DNA of 64,000 bases from an uncultured Candidatus Saccharibacteria bacterium (GCA_948614045.1 CAPFSK010000002.1:1-64000); one strand, 5' to 3'. Shown: positions 42,743 to 50,789, numbered from the stretch's first letter. Numbers and translations: made by a program. Notes: generated from the sequence alone by a model not told the origin.

Positions 42743-44301
42743 TCAATGAATTCCTTGCCTTTGAGCAAGGTAGCAAAAGGCTCTTTCCAGAGGAAATGAG
42801 GCCTTTTTTCATCGTCAATTTCGAGGTTCAAGACGCATTTTCGAGTAAGCATGTCTTTTTCGGCTACACCAGCATTTCTTATCTGTTGCGGAAGGTTTTT
42901 AAGCAGGTTCAAGAACTCATCTTTAGAAACTATGGCTTGTTGGTATTTCTCGATATTGCCATCAATCTTCGAAAGTTCTGTCTCGATGTTTGCTAGGTCA
43001 GTTTCCAAAGACGCTAACTTATTCTGGGCGAGCTCACGGGGCTTCGAGCCAACTTGTAAGCTTGGCATTACGTTAAAAGAAATATGGTTTATTTCTGACG
43101 TTAGGTGAGATTTTCTACCTTGTAGACTACGGCGGTCAGTTCTCAACTGGACGACTTTCTCATCCGACCGTTTACCAAACTGCTTGCTATATGCTTTGTA
43201 TTCTTTCTCCGTAAACTTTACGCTGTCTAGAGCTCTGTATAGAACGTTAAATATCGCCTCTGCACGTATGCTCTTTTGTGTTCTGGTACACTCCTTGTTG
43301 TCGCATCTATAATATAGATACCTTTCCTTACTGTGCGACCGACTAGCTCCAGGATACATTACATGCCCACAAACACCGCAACGCACCATGCCTCTTAAAG
43401 GATAAAATGTAGCACGATTCTTCTTACTGGTTTTACCGGTCTTTCCATGAGGATTATCCGCAACAATAGCCTGAACTTTGTTGTATTCTTCCTCCGTCAC
43501 CATTGGCTTGAAATCATCAATTACTTTCCTTAAGTCCACCTCTTGGTCTGCTTGGACTAGCACTCCATAGTAAAATGAATCTTTGAAGATATTTGTCGGA
43601 GTATTTATACTTGGCTTTATTGCTCGCGGAGTTTTATTCTTCCTATTAACCTTTGTCATCTTTTCCATTCCACTTTGTAGCCAGTAATCCAAAATCTCCT
43701 TATTGCCCGCACCTTCTAACTTCATCTCCCAACCCTTACGGACTAAATCAAAGTTACTATCGGGTTCATAAAACCCTTGTAAGTTGCGATTATAGCCCCA
43801 TTTTGGAGTGCCAGAGGACTTACCTTCTGGCAGTCTATTATCATTAGCACGTAACACACCTTCAGAAATATGCTCGGAGTATTGTTTAGCTAGAGCAAAT
43901 AGGATGTTCAACATAAGCTTACCACTACTATCATTCTCAAATCGACAAAACGGGAACTTCATGTCCTTAATGATTTCCTTGTCATACATGTCCATGATGG
44001 TACCAGACTCTAGTGAGTTGCGAGAGAGCCTATCAGGATGCCATGCAATAATACCATCATAGATACCGTTTTCGATATCTTGTATCATCTCCATAAATGC
44101 TGGTCTGTTCTTGGGTGTTTTGGCAGACTTTTCTTCACGTATGACCTTAACAATCTTTAGTCCCTCACGCTTTGCTAGAGCCTTACAGTCCTTTATCTGG
44201 TCTTCAATGGAATGCTCTTGACTACCTTTATCTTCTGTAGATTTCCTCGCATACAGGACATAGTTCAGTTTAGATACATCTATCTCCTTTTTGCGTGCCA
44301 T
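42721..44301 (-). CDS. Large serine recombinase (integrase), C-terminus replaced by integration
   Basis: Catalyses integration/excision. The N-terminal resolvase domain has YARKSTED (catalytic Ser), ARG-rich HPDRLSRN; then the recombinase domain, a zinc ribbon (CGVCGH...CDNKEC, about 320-350) and a long coiled coil (about 385-465). The last residues GARDWT are read antisense from the tRNA T-arm, and the TGA stop is antisense of the TTCA of the T-loop. In the circular form the frame would instead run into the 46-residue tail now stranded at 49379-49516. TATAAT (44313-44308) lies 6 nt before the ATG: leaderless. Confidence 0.92.
   Translation of the reverse strand: MARKKEIDVSKLNYVLYARKSTEDKGSQEHSIEDQIKDCKALAKREGLKIVKVIREEKSAKTPKNRPAFMEMIQDIENGIYDGIIAWHPDRLSRNSLESGTIMDMYDKEIIKDMKFPFCRFENDSSGKLMLNILFALAKQYSEHISEGVLRANDNRLPEGKSSGTPKWGYNRNLQGFYEPDSNFDLVRKGWEMKLEGAGNKEILDYWLQSGMEKMTKVNRKNKTPRAIKPSINTPTNIFKDSFYYGVLVQADQEVDLRKVIDDFKPMVTEEEYNKVQAIVADNPHGKTGKTSKKNRATFYPLRGMVRCGVCGHVMYPGASRSHSKERYLYYRCDNKECTRTQKSIRAEAIFNVLYRALDSVKFTEKEYKAYSKQFGKRSDEKVVQLRTDRRSLQGRKSHLTSEINHISFNVMPSLQVGSKPRELAQNKLASLETDLANIETELSKIDGNIEKYQQAIVSKDEFLNLLKNLPQQIRNAGVAEKDMLTRKCVLNLEIDDEKRPHFLWKEPFATLLKGKEFIDGARDWT
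42735..42742 (+). other. attL core
   Basis: GGGCACCA, the last eight bases of the tRNA, inside the antisense recombinase gene. Confidence 0.75.
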
Positions 44302-44330
44302 AGATGTATTATATCATATTACCCCTGTTA

Positions 44331-44552
44331 TTAGAACTTAATCATACCTCCTCTATTATCACTCATAGTAGTTGCTGTATCAAACTTCGCCCATTCTGGA
44401 TTGGGGCACGGTGTATTTTGCAGGTGTTTCAGGCAGTGGACTAGAGCAACCAGATTGTCGCCAGCCTCATCCTCTTTGGACCGTAAAGCGAGCACTAGCC
44501 GACTATCACTATCATCAGGCTTCAAAATCAAACCATTCTGATTAGTCTTCAT
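44331..44552 (-). CDS. Small hypothetical protein, 73 aa
   Basis: A short acidic/neutral protein without a recognised motif, with a CGGAGG ribosome site 8 nt before the ATG. It lies between the recombinase and the winged-helix gene on the same strand and may be a recombination directionality or control factor by position only. Confidence 0.5.
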   Translation of the reverse strand: MKTNQNGLILKPDDSDSRLVLALRSKEDEAGDNLVALVHCLKHLQNTPCPNPEWAKFDTATTMSDNRGGMIKF

Positions 44553-44656
44553 CAGCTAGTGCCTCCGTGTTTATGTTAGTTTTTGTTTTATACTGACATT
44601 ATCTCGTAAGACACCAAAAAGTTCTTCACCCGTGAGGGGGATATTTGGGGGATGTT

Positions 44657-45271
44657 TTATTCTATATCGAGTCTATAAGCGGTTGGGTTTGTCCGGACCC
44701 TGTTGACGTGCTTATGGCCATCTCCGTAGTATGGAGCTAGAGCTTCATCAAGTTTGCATTTATGCCTAGATACAGTAGCGACGTTATCGTCACCCCATAT
44801 CCTTGCTATCTCCACCATCGTCAGAACATGCTCATCATTCAATAGGAATGCTACTAGGACTTCCCGGAGTTTACCACCAAAGGCTATTTCCTTATCGCGA
44901 AACAGAATACGTCCACCAACCAGTAGCTCATAATCACCAAGTTTCGTAGGCTGATGTCTAGACTGTGCGGAGCGATTGATAGACTTGAGATGATATAGTT
45001 GCCCTCGCATATCAACAATTAACCCGATATAGTGCCTCAAATAGTCACCACAATTATCTGGAGTTAGTTCACCAAACGTATTGCCAGCAATTAGTCTAGC
45101 GTGTAAATCTAACTGGTCGGTGCCCAGAACTAGCGTATCTAGTTCCTGTTTCCAAGAAGATATGTCATCAACAGTTAGGGGCAGAGTTTGAGCTTTAACC
45201 GACAGCCTACCTAGACTTTTAGCTATTTCTTCTAAATGCTCCAATTCTTCTGTTGTATCGCCCCGAATCAT
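44657..45271 (-). CDS. Winged-helix protein of the element
   Basis: 204 aa. The N-terminal ~110 residues are helical. The C-terminal ~85 residues (GGRILFRDKEIAFGGKLREVL ... RVRTNPTAYRLDI) have the arrangement of an OmpR/PhoB-type winged helix, with a recognition-helix-like VATVSRHKCKLDEAL. It is probably a DNA-binding regulator of the element. TATAAT (45283-45278) is 6 nt before the ATG: leaderless. Confidence 0.6.
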   Translation of the reverse strand: MIRGDTTEELEHLEEIAKSLGRLSVKAQTLPLTVDDISSWKQELDTLVLGTDQLDLHARLIAGNTFGELTPDNCGDYLRHYIGLIVDMRGQLYHLKSINRSAQSRHQPTKLGDYELLVGGRILFRDKEIAFGGKLREVLVAFLLNDEHVLTMVEIARIWGDDNVATVSRHKCKLDEALAPYYGDGHKHVNRVRTNPTAYRLDIE

Positions 45272-45328
45272 GGGTATATTATAACAGATGTAGTCGTCGA
45301 TTAGTATTGAGGGGTGCCGTATTATATA

Positions 45329-46759
45329 CTACTGCTCATCTAATTCGGCTAGTTGACGCAAAAGTTCCGCCCTGCGTTGCTCCTTATAATCGTCAACAAC
45401 CGTTTCAGGTATATCTAGCGTGCTTTGGTGTCGGTTCATAAACCCAGCAACGTCCTGATTGACGATAATATCTTCTCTACTAATCGGTCGAGTGAGATAT
45501 AGACTGTCCAAAGAAACACAACGGGAAACCGCCACATAAGTCTGACCCGAGCTAAATGCTCCTCCCTCTAAATTTACCTCTACTGATTTGTAGGTTTGAC
45601 CCTGTGCCTTATGAATGGTTAATGCCCATGCCAAACGTAATGGAAATTGCGTGAAAGTAGCAACAGTCCGAGCTACCAATTTTTTAGTATTGGCATTATA
45701 CTCATAAACTTTCTTCTCCCAAGTAGCACGGTCAATGCGGTATTCGACTTTGTTAATCATAACTTTCACCATATCCTGCGATAGCTCCGATACAACCCCA
45801 ATAGTGCCGTTCACCCAGCGTCTACCCCGATTGGTTCCGTATGTAGCCTCATCACCCTCTGTATCGTTCTTCAACATCATAACTTGAGCACCAACTTTTA
45901 GGTGTAGCTCCACTTCGGTTGGAGTACCAAACTTGGAAAAATCACCAGTAATACTTGCTTGATAAGTGTATTCTGGTCGTCCAATTTGATTTAATCTTTC
46001 TTGATTAATTCTTGAAACTGTTTCGTTGCGAGGACTGAGGACTATGGCTCGATTATGGTCATCGCGTGGGGCAGTGCCAGAACAATGGTTGAGAACATCC
46101 AACTCGTTGTCAGTAATACGGCCCTCCCGCATGTCGTTTAGAATACTGATAAAACCGGGATCCTTTTGCCGAAAAACACGTTTAAGTTCATAGACTGGCA
46201 GTGGTGCCCTATCAAATACTGGTGCATTAAAGAAAAACACACCACCATACTTATCCGTCAAATATCTATCTACTTGCGGCTCAACGACTGGTGGTAGTTG
46301 ATATAAATCTCCGAACATAAGGACTTGTTTTCCACCAAACGGCAATGTATTGTTGTTGGCAAGCTGCAATTTAAGGTCAATGGCCGACATAACATCCACT
46401 CTCACCATTGAGACCTCGTCTATGATGAGAACATCAATAGATTTCAAAATCTCCTGACGTTTACCCCATACACCCTTGCGTTTGATTTCTTCAAGGTTTT
46501 GAACATTAATATCTAGCCCGAAGAATGAATGCATTGTTTGGCCGCCAACATTTAGTGCTGATATCCCAGTTGGGGCAACTTTTACCACGTTCTTATGTGT
46601 ATTCTTAACAAAATACTCTAGCAAAAAGGACTTACCGGAACCAGCTCGACCAGTTATATACATGGTTTCATTGGCTCTCTCCATACGATTAAAAATGCGA
46701 ATTTTCTCCTCGTTTGGTAGTTCGTTATTGCTCTTCGTCACCGGTTTAAGGAGTGCCAT
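45329..46759 (-). CDS. Pif1/RecD2-like superfamily 1 helicase
   Basis: 476 aa. Walker A GRAGSGKSFLLEYF (about 38-51), motif Ia APTGISALNVGG, Walker B LIIDEVSMV, motif III FGDLYQLPPV, and motifs V-VI LAWALTIHKAQGQTY and YVAVSRCVS. This is a 5'-3' SF1B helicase. In small mobile elements Pif1-like helicases often aid replication or recombination (inference). An AAGGAG ribosome site precedes the ATG, 5 nt after the coiled-coil gene stop. Confidence 0.9.
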   Translation of the reverse strand: MALLKPVTKSNNELPNEEKIRIFNRMERANETMYITGRAGSGKSFLLEYFVKNTHKNVVKVAPTGISALNVGGQTMHSFFGLDINVQNLEEIKRKGVWGKRQEILKSIDVLIIDEVSMVRVDVMSAIDLKLQLANNNTLPFGGKQVLMFGDLYQLPPVVEPQVDRYLTDKYGGVFFFNAPVFDRAPLPVYELKRVFRQKDPGFISILNDMREGRITDNELDVLNHCSGTAPRDDHNRAIVLSPRNETVSRINQERLNQIGRPEYTYQASITGDFSKFGTPTEVELHLKVGAQVMMLKNDTEGDEATYGTNRGRRWVNGTIGVVSELSQDMVKVMINKVEYRIDRATWEKKVYEYNANTKKLVARTVATFTQFPLRLAWALTIHKAQGQTYKSVEVNLEGGAFSSGQTYVAVSRCVSLDSLYLTRPISREDIIVNQDVAGFMNRHQSTLDIPETVVDDYKEQRRAELLRQLAELDEQ

Positions 46760-46764
46760 CTTAA

Positions 46765-47193
46765 TTACTCCTTATCACTATCATCTAATAGCCCCACCTG
46801 ATTAACGGCAGCCTTACTCTTCGTCGTCCGTCTAGGCTTCTTTGGTGTAGCTTTAGATTCATTTTTAAGTTGAGGACGAGCGACTACTTCTGATGCTGAT
46901 GGGTTTAATTGAGTAATAGGTTCGGGCTGGGACGACTCCTGTGCTACGATAGGTGTATCATAGTCGTCATCAGCATTAATAGTTCCTGACTCTTGCCGTA
47001 ATACCTCCTTATAGGCAAGATTACTCAACGCATAGGCAGTCTGTCGAGTTTCCTCTAGACTAGTAGTTAATTCCGCCAAGCTAGAGCTTATACCTTTGAT
47101 TAGTTCATGGTATGAAGCAATTTTTTGCTCAAGTGTTTGAATACTATTGCTCATTTGTTCCCAACGGCTAGCATCGTTACCGGTCAGTTCCAT
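46765..47193 (-). CDS. Coiled-coil protein with basic tail, 142 aa
   Basis: A heptad-rich N-terminal coiled coil (about 10-65), an acidic/Pro linker, and a basic KATPKKPRRTTKSKAA stretch near the end, suggesting nucleic-acid contact. It is cotranscribed with the helicase. AAAAGGAG ribosome site; the transcript starts about 165 nt upstream (TATAAT at 47368-47363) with a large stem in the leader. Confidence 0.6.
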   Translation of the reverse strand: MELTGNDASRWEQMSNSIQTLEQKIASYHELIKGISSSLAELTTSLEETRQTAYALSNLAYKEVLRQESGTINADDDYDTPIVAQESSQPEPITQLNPSASEVVARPQLKNESKATPKKPRRTTKSKAAVNQVGLLDDSDKE

Positions 47194-48142
47194 AAGACTC
47201 CTTTTACATAAATATTATTGTGGTGACAATTAAAAAGGACACCACGAGAGGTGTCTTACTTCCTACATCACACCTAGACACAAAGTGTCCTGGTGTTCTA
47301 CATGGTGTCCTGTAAATGGGCACCTTGTGTATCAGATGTGATGTATTAAGTAAGACATCTATATTATACCATACGAACCCAATTCATCAAACAGAAACCG
47401 CCCTGCGGACGGTTCGCTGGCAGACCTAACGGTCGCCATCGGGGACACTAATTAGCGTACATGATAGATTCACCAGACAAATACTCTAGCTACTATCATC
47501 AAAAGAAAAATAATAATTCATGCGAGCGATACTGTCATTTGATATAATTCACCAATACTATAAAACGAACACCTATATCACTTTTACAGAGGTATATACT
47601 TTGATGAGTCCTTATTTCTCTATATAGACTATATTGAGTAAGAACCCAATCATTTCCTATAATTCCCCCGCAAAATACCGCCTCAAAACGCCCGTTTTAG
47701 GCTGATTCTACAGTGTAATGGTCTGACTTTAAGACACTCTCATTGTCGAGATGATACTTATACCGTCTTCGATATTATGTTGCCGATTTCTCACTGGTGT
47801 CGGTGCGATTCAGAGCTAAAACAGTATAATGAATGTCTTTGTCTCTCCTTGAGTTCCTACCCACTTCCGATTGGTGGTGAGCTCCAGTAGAGCAGAGAAC
47901 TCGGCGGGGAGGGGTTTAGCTAATATCATCAAGATAAAACATCAAAAGACTAAAGGACTACATATAAATCATGCGAATAGTAGTATCTAAACCTCCTCTA
48001 TTCCGTAAGGGCAAGCCTACTCCATATTCATCAAGCTAGACCGACAAGGGGGCTCTGGAGGGGGTAGCTAAAGTAAGCAACCAACTATTCTCTTAACAGC
48101 TCCGCTGTCTGTCTATGAGTATTAAATAAAAGGAGCATAACT
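47194..48142. other. Non-coding centre of the element: big stem and direct repeats
   Basis: There is no credible frame in 949 bp. At 47253-47272 and 47337-47356 two 20-nt arms are complementary at 18 positions; they lie in the leader of the 47193 gene, with its minus-strand TATAAT at 47363-47368. Farther on, a block TAGCTA..ATATCATCAA..ATCATGCGA occurs twice (47488-47536 and 47927-47987). An origin of replication or transfer, or a regulatory centre between divergent genes, is possible. Confidence 0.45.
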
Positions 48143-48433
48143 ATGAGCAATGCTGAAGAGTTACGAACTATACTAACAAGAATCATCAAAAACAACAAGC
48201 TATATGGATGTAGTTTTACCTATGGAGTAGCTTTGCGTATGGGTATAGTAAACCAACTATTTCCCGACGAATTAGACCAACTGATTACCGATACGATTGA
48301 AGACATCTATAAGGACACTCTGGACGTGATGGGCGACGCGGGTATGCGTGTCGATACTGTTGCTATAGCCCACGTCATTGATATAGCAGTGCTAGACGAG
48401 ATAGCTCGACATCTTATTGACGAGGAAGATTAG
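48143..48433 (+). CDS. Small acidic protein of the element, 96 aa
   Basis: Helical and acidic, no recognised motif (ends ARHLIDEED). It is the only plus-strand gene of the element. An AAAAGGAGC ribosome site is 8 nt before the ATG. Confidence 0.6.
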   Translation: MSNAEELRTILTRIIKNNKLYGCSFTYGVALRMGIVNQLFPDELDQLITDTIEDIYKDTLDVMGDAGMRVDTVAIAHVIDIAVLDEIARHLIDEED

Positions 48434-48530
48434 CTACCAGGTAGGAGGAGTCATTGCGACTTCTCCTCTTTTTATGTCACCAATACAAAGCCCTTCGGGC
48501 TCTGCCTACAGCCTCCGCTGGTGAGAATAG

Positions 48531-49310
48531 CTACCTGCTGTTGATTTTGTTCAACTTCTTGGAATTTTCTTCTCTTCGCCGTTGCCGTATTTGTTCGTGC
48601 AACTTGTCCTCCAAAATCGTATCGATAGCATCTTGCAATACAAGGTATTGCTTTTCACACTCTCCCTCACTCAACTCGTGTATACCGCTACTCAAAAGTT
48701 TATAGAGAACACTAAATCCAGTGTCTTTCAAATACTCATCGAATACGCCTTTTTCGACAAGTTCTTTTACCCTGTCTGACATATACTGTTTTGGTTCAGT
48801 AATGTCAGCTTGAGTTTCTGCTTGTTTGACGAGCGACTCAAAGACACGCCGTAAGTAGTTAAAAGCAGCAATGTATAGACCTGAATAATAAGCTTTAGCG
48901 GCATTAAGTCTATACTCTTTATCGCCTTTGGAGAGTAGCTTAATAGCGTCACTATTTACGCTCACGTCAAATTGAGTGGCATCTGGATATTGACCAATCT
49001 TAACTAGACGAGAATTGGGCATAGCTTCCAAAATAATCTCAACGCTTTTACCACACGTGCATGCGAATTTTATACGCTTAATGGAATTATCAAATACAAT
49101 GTTTTTATTAGATGTCGATAACTTTATAGCTACGTCTTGAGTATCCGTGTAATGAATCGCTATAAAGCCACGTTCTCCGCCGCAGTTCGGGCAAAAGAGG
49201 GTGGTTTGTTGGCCTTTGCTAGATAAGAAATCACCTCTAGTCTTGTCGTCATTGAATTTGTATTCAAACCCAATCGGTTTCGGGATAAAATCTGCAAGTT
49301 CTATCGTCAT
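48531..49310 (-). CDS. Zinc-finger protein with HEPN/DUF4145-like C-terminal domain
   Basis: 259 aa. Cys pairs CPNCG (about 40-44) and CTCG (about 83-86) suggest a zinc ribbon. The C-terminal half (GLYIAAFNYLRRVFESLVKQAE ... YKLLSSGIHELSEGECE) resembles the DUF4145/HEPN-type helical domains often found in defence genes. I see no complete R-x4-6-H nuclease motif, so catalytic activity is doubtful. TATAAT (49337-49332, minus) and an AAAGGAGC ribosome site make it an independent unit next to attR: a typical cargo position. Confidence 0.6.
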   Translation of the reverse strand: MTIELADFIPKPIGFEYKFNDDKTRGDFLSSKGQQTTLFCPNCGGERGFIAIHYTDTQDVAIKLSTSNKNIVFDNSIKRIKFACTCGKSVEIILEAMPNSRLVKIGQYPDATQFDVSVNSDAIKLLSKGDKEYRLNAAKAYYSGLYIAAFNYLRRVFESLVKQAETQADITEPKQYMSDRVKELVEKGVFDEYLKDTGFSVLYKLLSSGIHELSEGECEKQYLVLQDAIDTILEDKLHEQIRQRRREENSKKLNKINSR

Positions 49311-49378
49311 CAGTTAAGCTCCTTTGTCTAAATTATAACACTTCGAGTAATAGGTTCAAAAGTTTTCTGGTAGTTCTC

Positions 49379-49526
49379 CTACAACTTGTATTCCTCTTGA
49401 TGTCTTAAGATTGCCAATATCTCTTGCGTGACCGATTCGGGCTCCAATAGCTGAATACTATCATCTTGTGCCAGGTATTCTACAAGATAATCGTAATGTT
49501 CAAGCAAGTTCACACTCGGGGCACCA
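49379..49526 (-). pseudogene. Stranded C-terminal tail of the serine recombinase
   Basis: Read from the core on the minus strand, GGT GCC CCG AGT GTG encodes G-A-P-S-V and continues NLLEHYDYLVEYLAQDD and on to HQEEYKL, TAG: 46 residues after Gly-Ala. The frame relative to GGTGCC is exactly that of the recombinase at attL (GGT GCC CGC). There is no start codon with a ribosome site; it is only meaningful when joined to the recombinase in the circular element. Confidence 0.8.
49519..49526 (+). other. attR core
   Basis: GGGCACCA, directly followed by the perfect hairpin at 49527-49561 that would have followed the CCA of the tRNA before integration. Confidence 0.7.
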
Positions 49527-49561
49527 GACCAAGAAAATGTATTTTTTACATTTTCTTGGTC
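49527..49561 (+). terminator. Original tRNA-Leu terminator, now displaced
   Basis: GACCAAGAAAATGTA (49527-49541) / TACATTTTCTTGGTC (49547-49561), a perfect 15-bp stem with a T5 loop. Its position right after the att core suggests it ended the tRNA transcript before the element inserted. Confidence 0.6.
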
Positions 49562-49895
49562 TTATTTGTTTCCCGCGACTGAAGTGAACCGCATTTTACG
49601 CCAGTAAAATCGGTTCATAATGAGGAGGAGCATGAGGAAAGCTAAAATTTATTTTAGCTTTCTGAGTCGACGACGAAATGCTGCGCGTTAGCGCAGGTTC
49701 CAGTCGCGACAACAACTATTTTTGTGTCAGGGAAAATTGCCTGTCCAATCGCGAAATTAATATATGGATCTAGCTTACAAAAATCCAATTTTTCTAACCT
49801 AACTTTTGCTAACTACCTCTGTTAAGAATAGCTTCGGACGTTAAAATTTTTAGAAAAATTTTAACGTCGCAAAAAACAATACTAATGTAGGTCCT
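49562..49895. other. Hairpin-rich intergenic DNA
   Basis: There is no gene. It holds four more strong stems: TGAACCG..ATTTTAC/GTAAAAT..CGGTTCA (about 49585-49618), AAAGCTAAAAT/ATTTTAGCTTT (about 49634-49657), CTGCGC/GCGCAG (about 49680-49695) and GACGTTAAAATTTTT/AAAAATTTTAACGTC (about 49837-49868). CGCGACTG (about 49574) and CAGTCGCG (about 49692) enclose the first three as a multibranch fold. Confidence 0.55.
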
Positions 49896-49905
49896 CTATA
49901 ATATC

Positions 49906-50145
49906 ATGAATTATTATATTACAACTACCGGCGCCACCACCATAGTACAGTTACCATTGGCTTTTGTCCGTAGTGGGTATATCTATCCACCAAGTGGCGC
50001 TATCCTTAATGTTAGTGCTAATGGCTATGGTTGGTCCAAAACTTCTAAATCATCGACTAGCACATATGATTTAGGCATACATCCGGATAACGCCAATCCG
50101 TCCGATAGCAGTAATCGTTATGATGGTTTCCCCCCTCCGCTGCCG
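49906..50145 (+). pseudogene. FISUMP-like cassette 7
   Basis: Frame MNYYITTTGATTIVQLPLAFVRSGYIY ... YGWSKTSKSSTSTYDLG ... NRYDGFPPPLP, with the constant upstream block. TATAAT (49897-49902) is only 3 nt before the ATG, with no clear -35, so expression is doubtful. A base change in the C-run shifts the last residues off FPLRCL. It is tail to tail with cassette 8 across a 150-nt structured insert. Confidence 0.6.
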
Positions 50146-50159
50146 TGCCTGAAGCCAAT

Positions 50160-50290
50160 GGAAGAATGGAGATGAGAAATAGCTACTCTCAGGAATCTTC
50201 GCGACCAACGGGGAGCGAGCGAAGCGCAGACCCGCCCGTAACGACGGGACGGGTCAAGCGGGTCCTGAAAGTAGCTATTTCTCATATCTT
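50160..50290. repeat. Long inverted-repeat insert between cassettes 7 and 8
   Basis: GAGAAATAGCTACT..CAGGA (from about 50172) pairs with TCCTG..AGTAGCTATTTCTC (to about 50284), enclosing GC-rich ACCCG-CCCGT/ACGGG-ACGGGT stems. There is no frame across it. Confidence 0.6.
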
Positions 50291-50310
50291 CCTCTTTCCT
50301 CCATTAGGCA

Positions 50311-50544
50311 CTACCTGGGTAGAGGCAGCGGAGGGATCGACCGACGTAGCGACCACCGCCAGCTGATGGATCGACCGACGTAGCGACCACCGCCAGCTGA
50401 TGGATCGACATTATCGGTGTAGATAAATAAGTCATAGGCGTTATTCGGTGAATTCGCCGTACGCGACCACAGCTGAGCATAGCGACCAACATACCACACC
50501 GCGCTAGCATCAAGATATACAATCCCGCTACGGACAAAAGCCAT
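50311..50544 (-). pseudogene. FISUMP-like cassette 8 with 34-bp duplication
   Basis: Frame MAFVRSGIVYLDASAVWYVG ... LWSRTANSPNNAYDLF ... GGGRYVGRS, then a frameshift caused by a tandem 34-bp duplication (50335-50402). Removing one unit restores the ...RSLRCLYPGSA end. Confidence 0.65.
50335..50402. repeat. Two exact 34-bp tandem repeats
   Basis: Units 50335-50368 and 50369-50402 begin GATCGACCGACGTAGCGACC; GATCGAC starts again at 50403. Replication slippage is likely. Confidence 0.9.
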
Positions 50545-50553
50545 ATGCTGAAC

Positions 50554-50780
50554 TCAGTTTTCCGAAAGATCGGCACCAAACTGTGGCCAAACCCAGCGGA
50601 GGGGGAAACCCCAGTAGCGATTTGTCGCATTCATATTGAGATCCGTAGGGTTGAAGTTGAGACGATAGGCGTTGGTAGACGAGTTTGCCGTACGCGACCA
50701 GTCGTAGCCGTTGCTACCGACGTTGGCGACACCACCACCGGTAAGATTAGTATGCCCGCTACGGACAAAAGCCAAACATA
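50554..50780 (-). pseudogene. FISUMP-like cassette 9
   Basis: Frame LAFVRSGHTNLTGGGVANVG ... YDWSRTANSSTNAYRLNF ... NRYWGFPLRWVWPQFGADLSEN. The end diverges after FPLR into the same 3' flank as cassette 2 (CAGTTTGGTGCCGATCTTTC). It is the first cassette after RNA copy B and leads head to tail into cassette 8. Confidence 0.65.
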
Positions 50781-50789
50781 ACCTAGCGC

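Larger units (their letters stand above)
42735..49526. mobile_element. 6.8-kb integrative element in tRNA-Leu
   Basis: It is bounded by direct repeats GGGCACCA at 42735-42742 (tRNA end, attL) and 49519-49526 (attR). It encodes a large serine recombinase, a winged-helix protein, a Pif1-like helicase, a coiled-coil protein, two small proteins and a zinc/HEPN-like protein, around a 950-bp non-coding centre; codon use is more AT-rich than its neighbours. The boundary call is strengthened because the recombinase frame continues across the core at the other end (49379-49519). No conjugation, capsid or replication initiator gene is recognised, so it may depend on a helper. Confidence 0.85.

Noticed and set aside
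49691..49700. TCCAGTCGCG matching the tRNA T-arm as an alternative attR
   Set aside because: The GGGCACCA at 49519-49526 fits better: it restores the recombinase reading frame and puts a terminator directly after the tRNA CCA.
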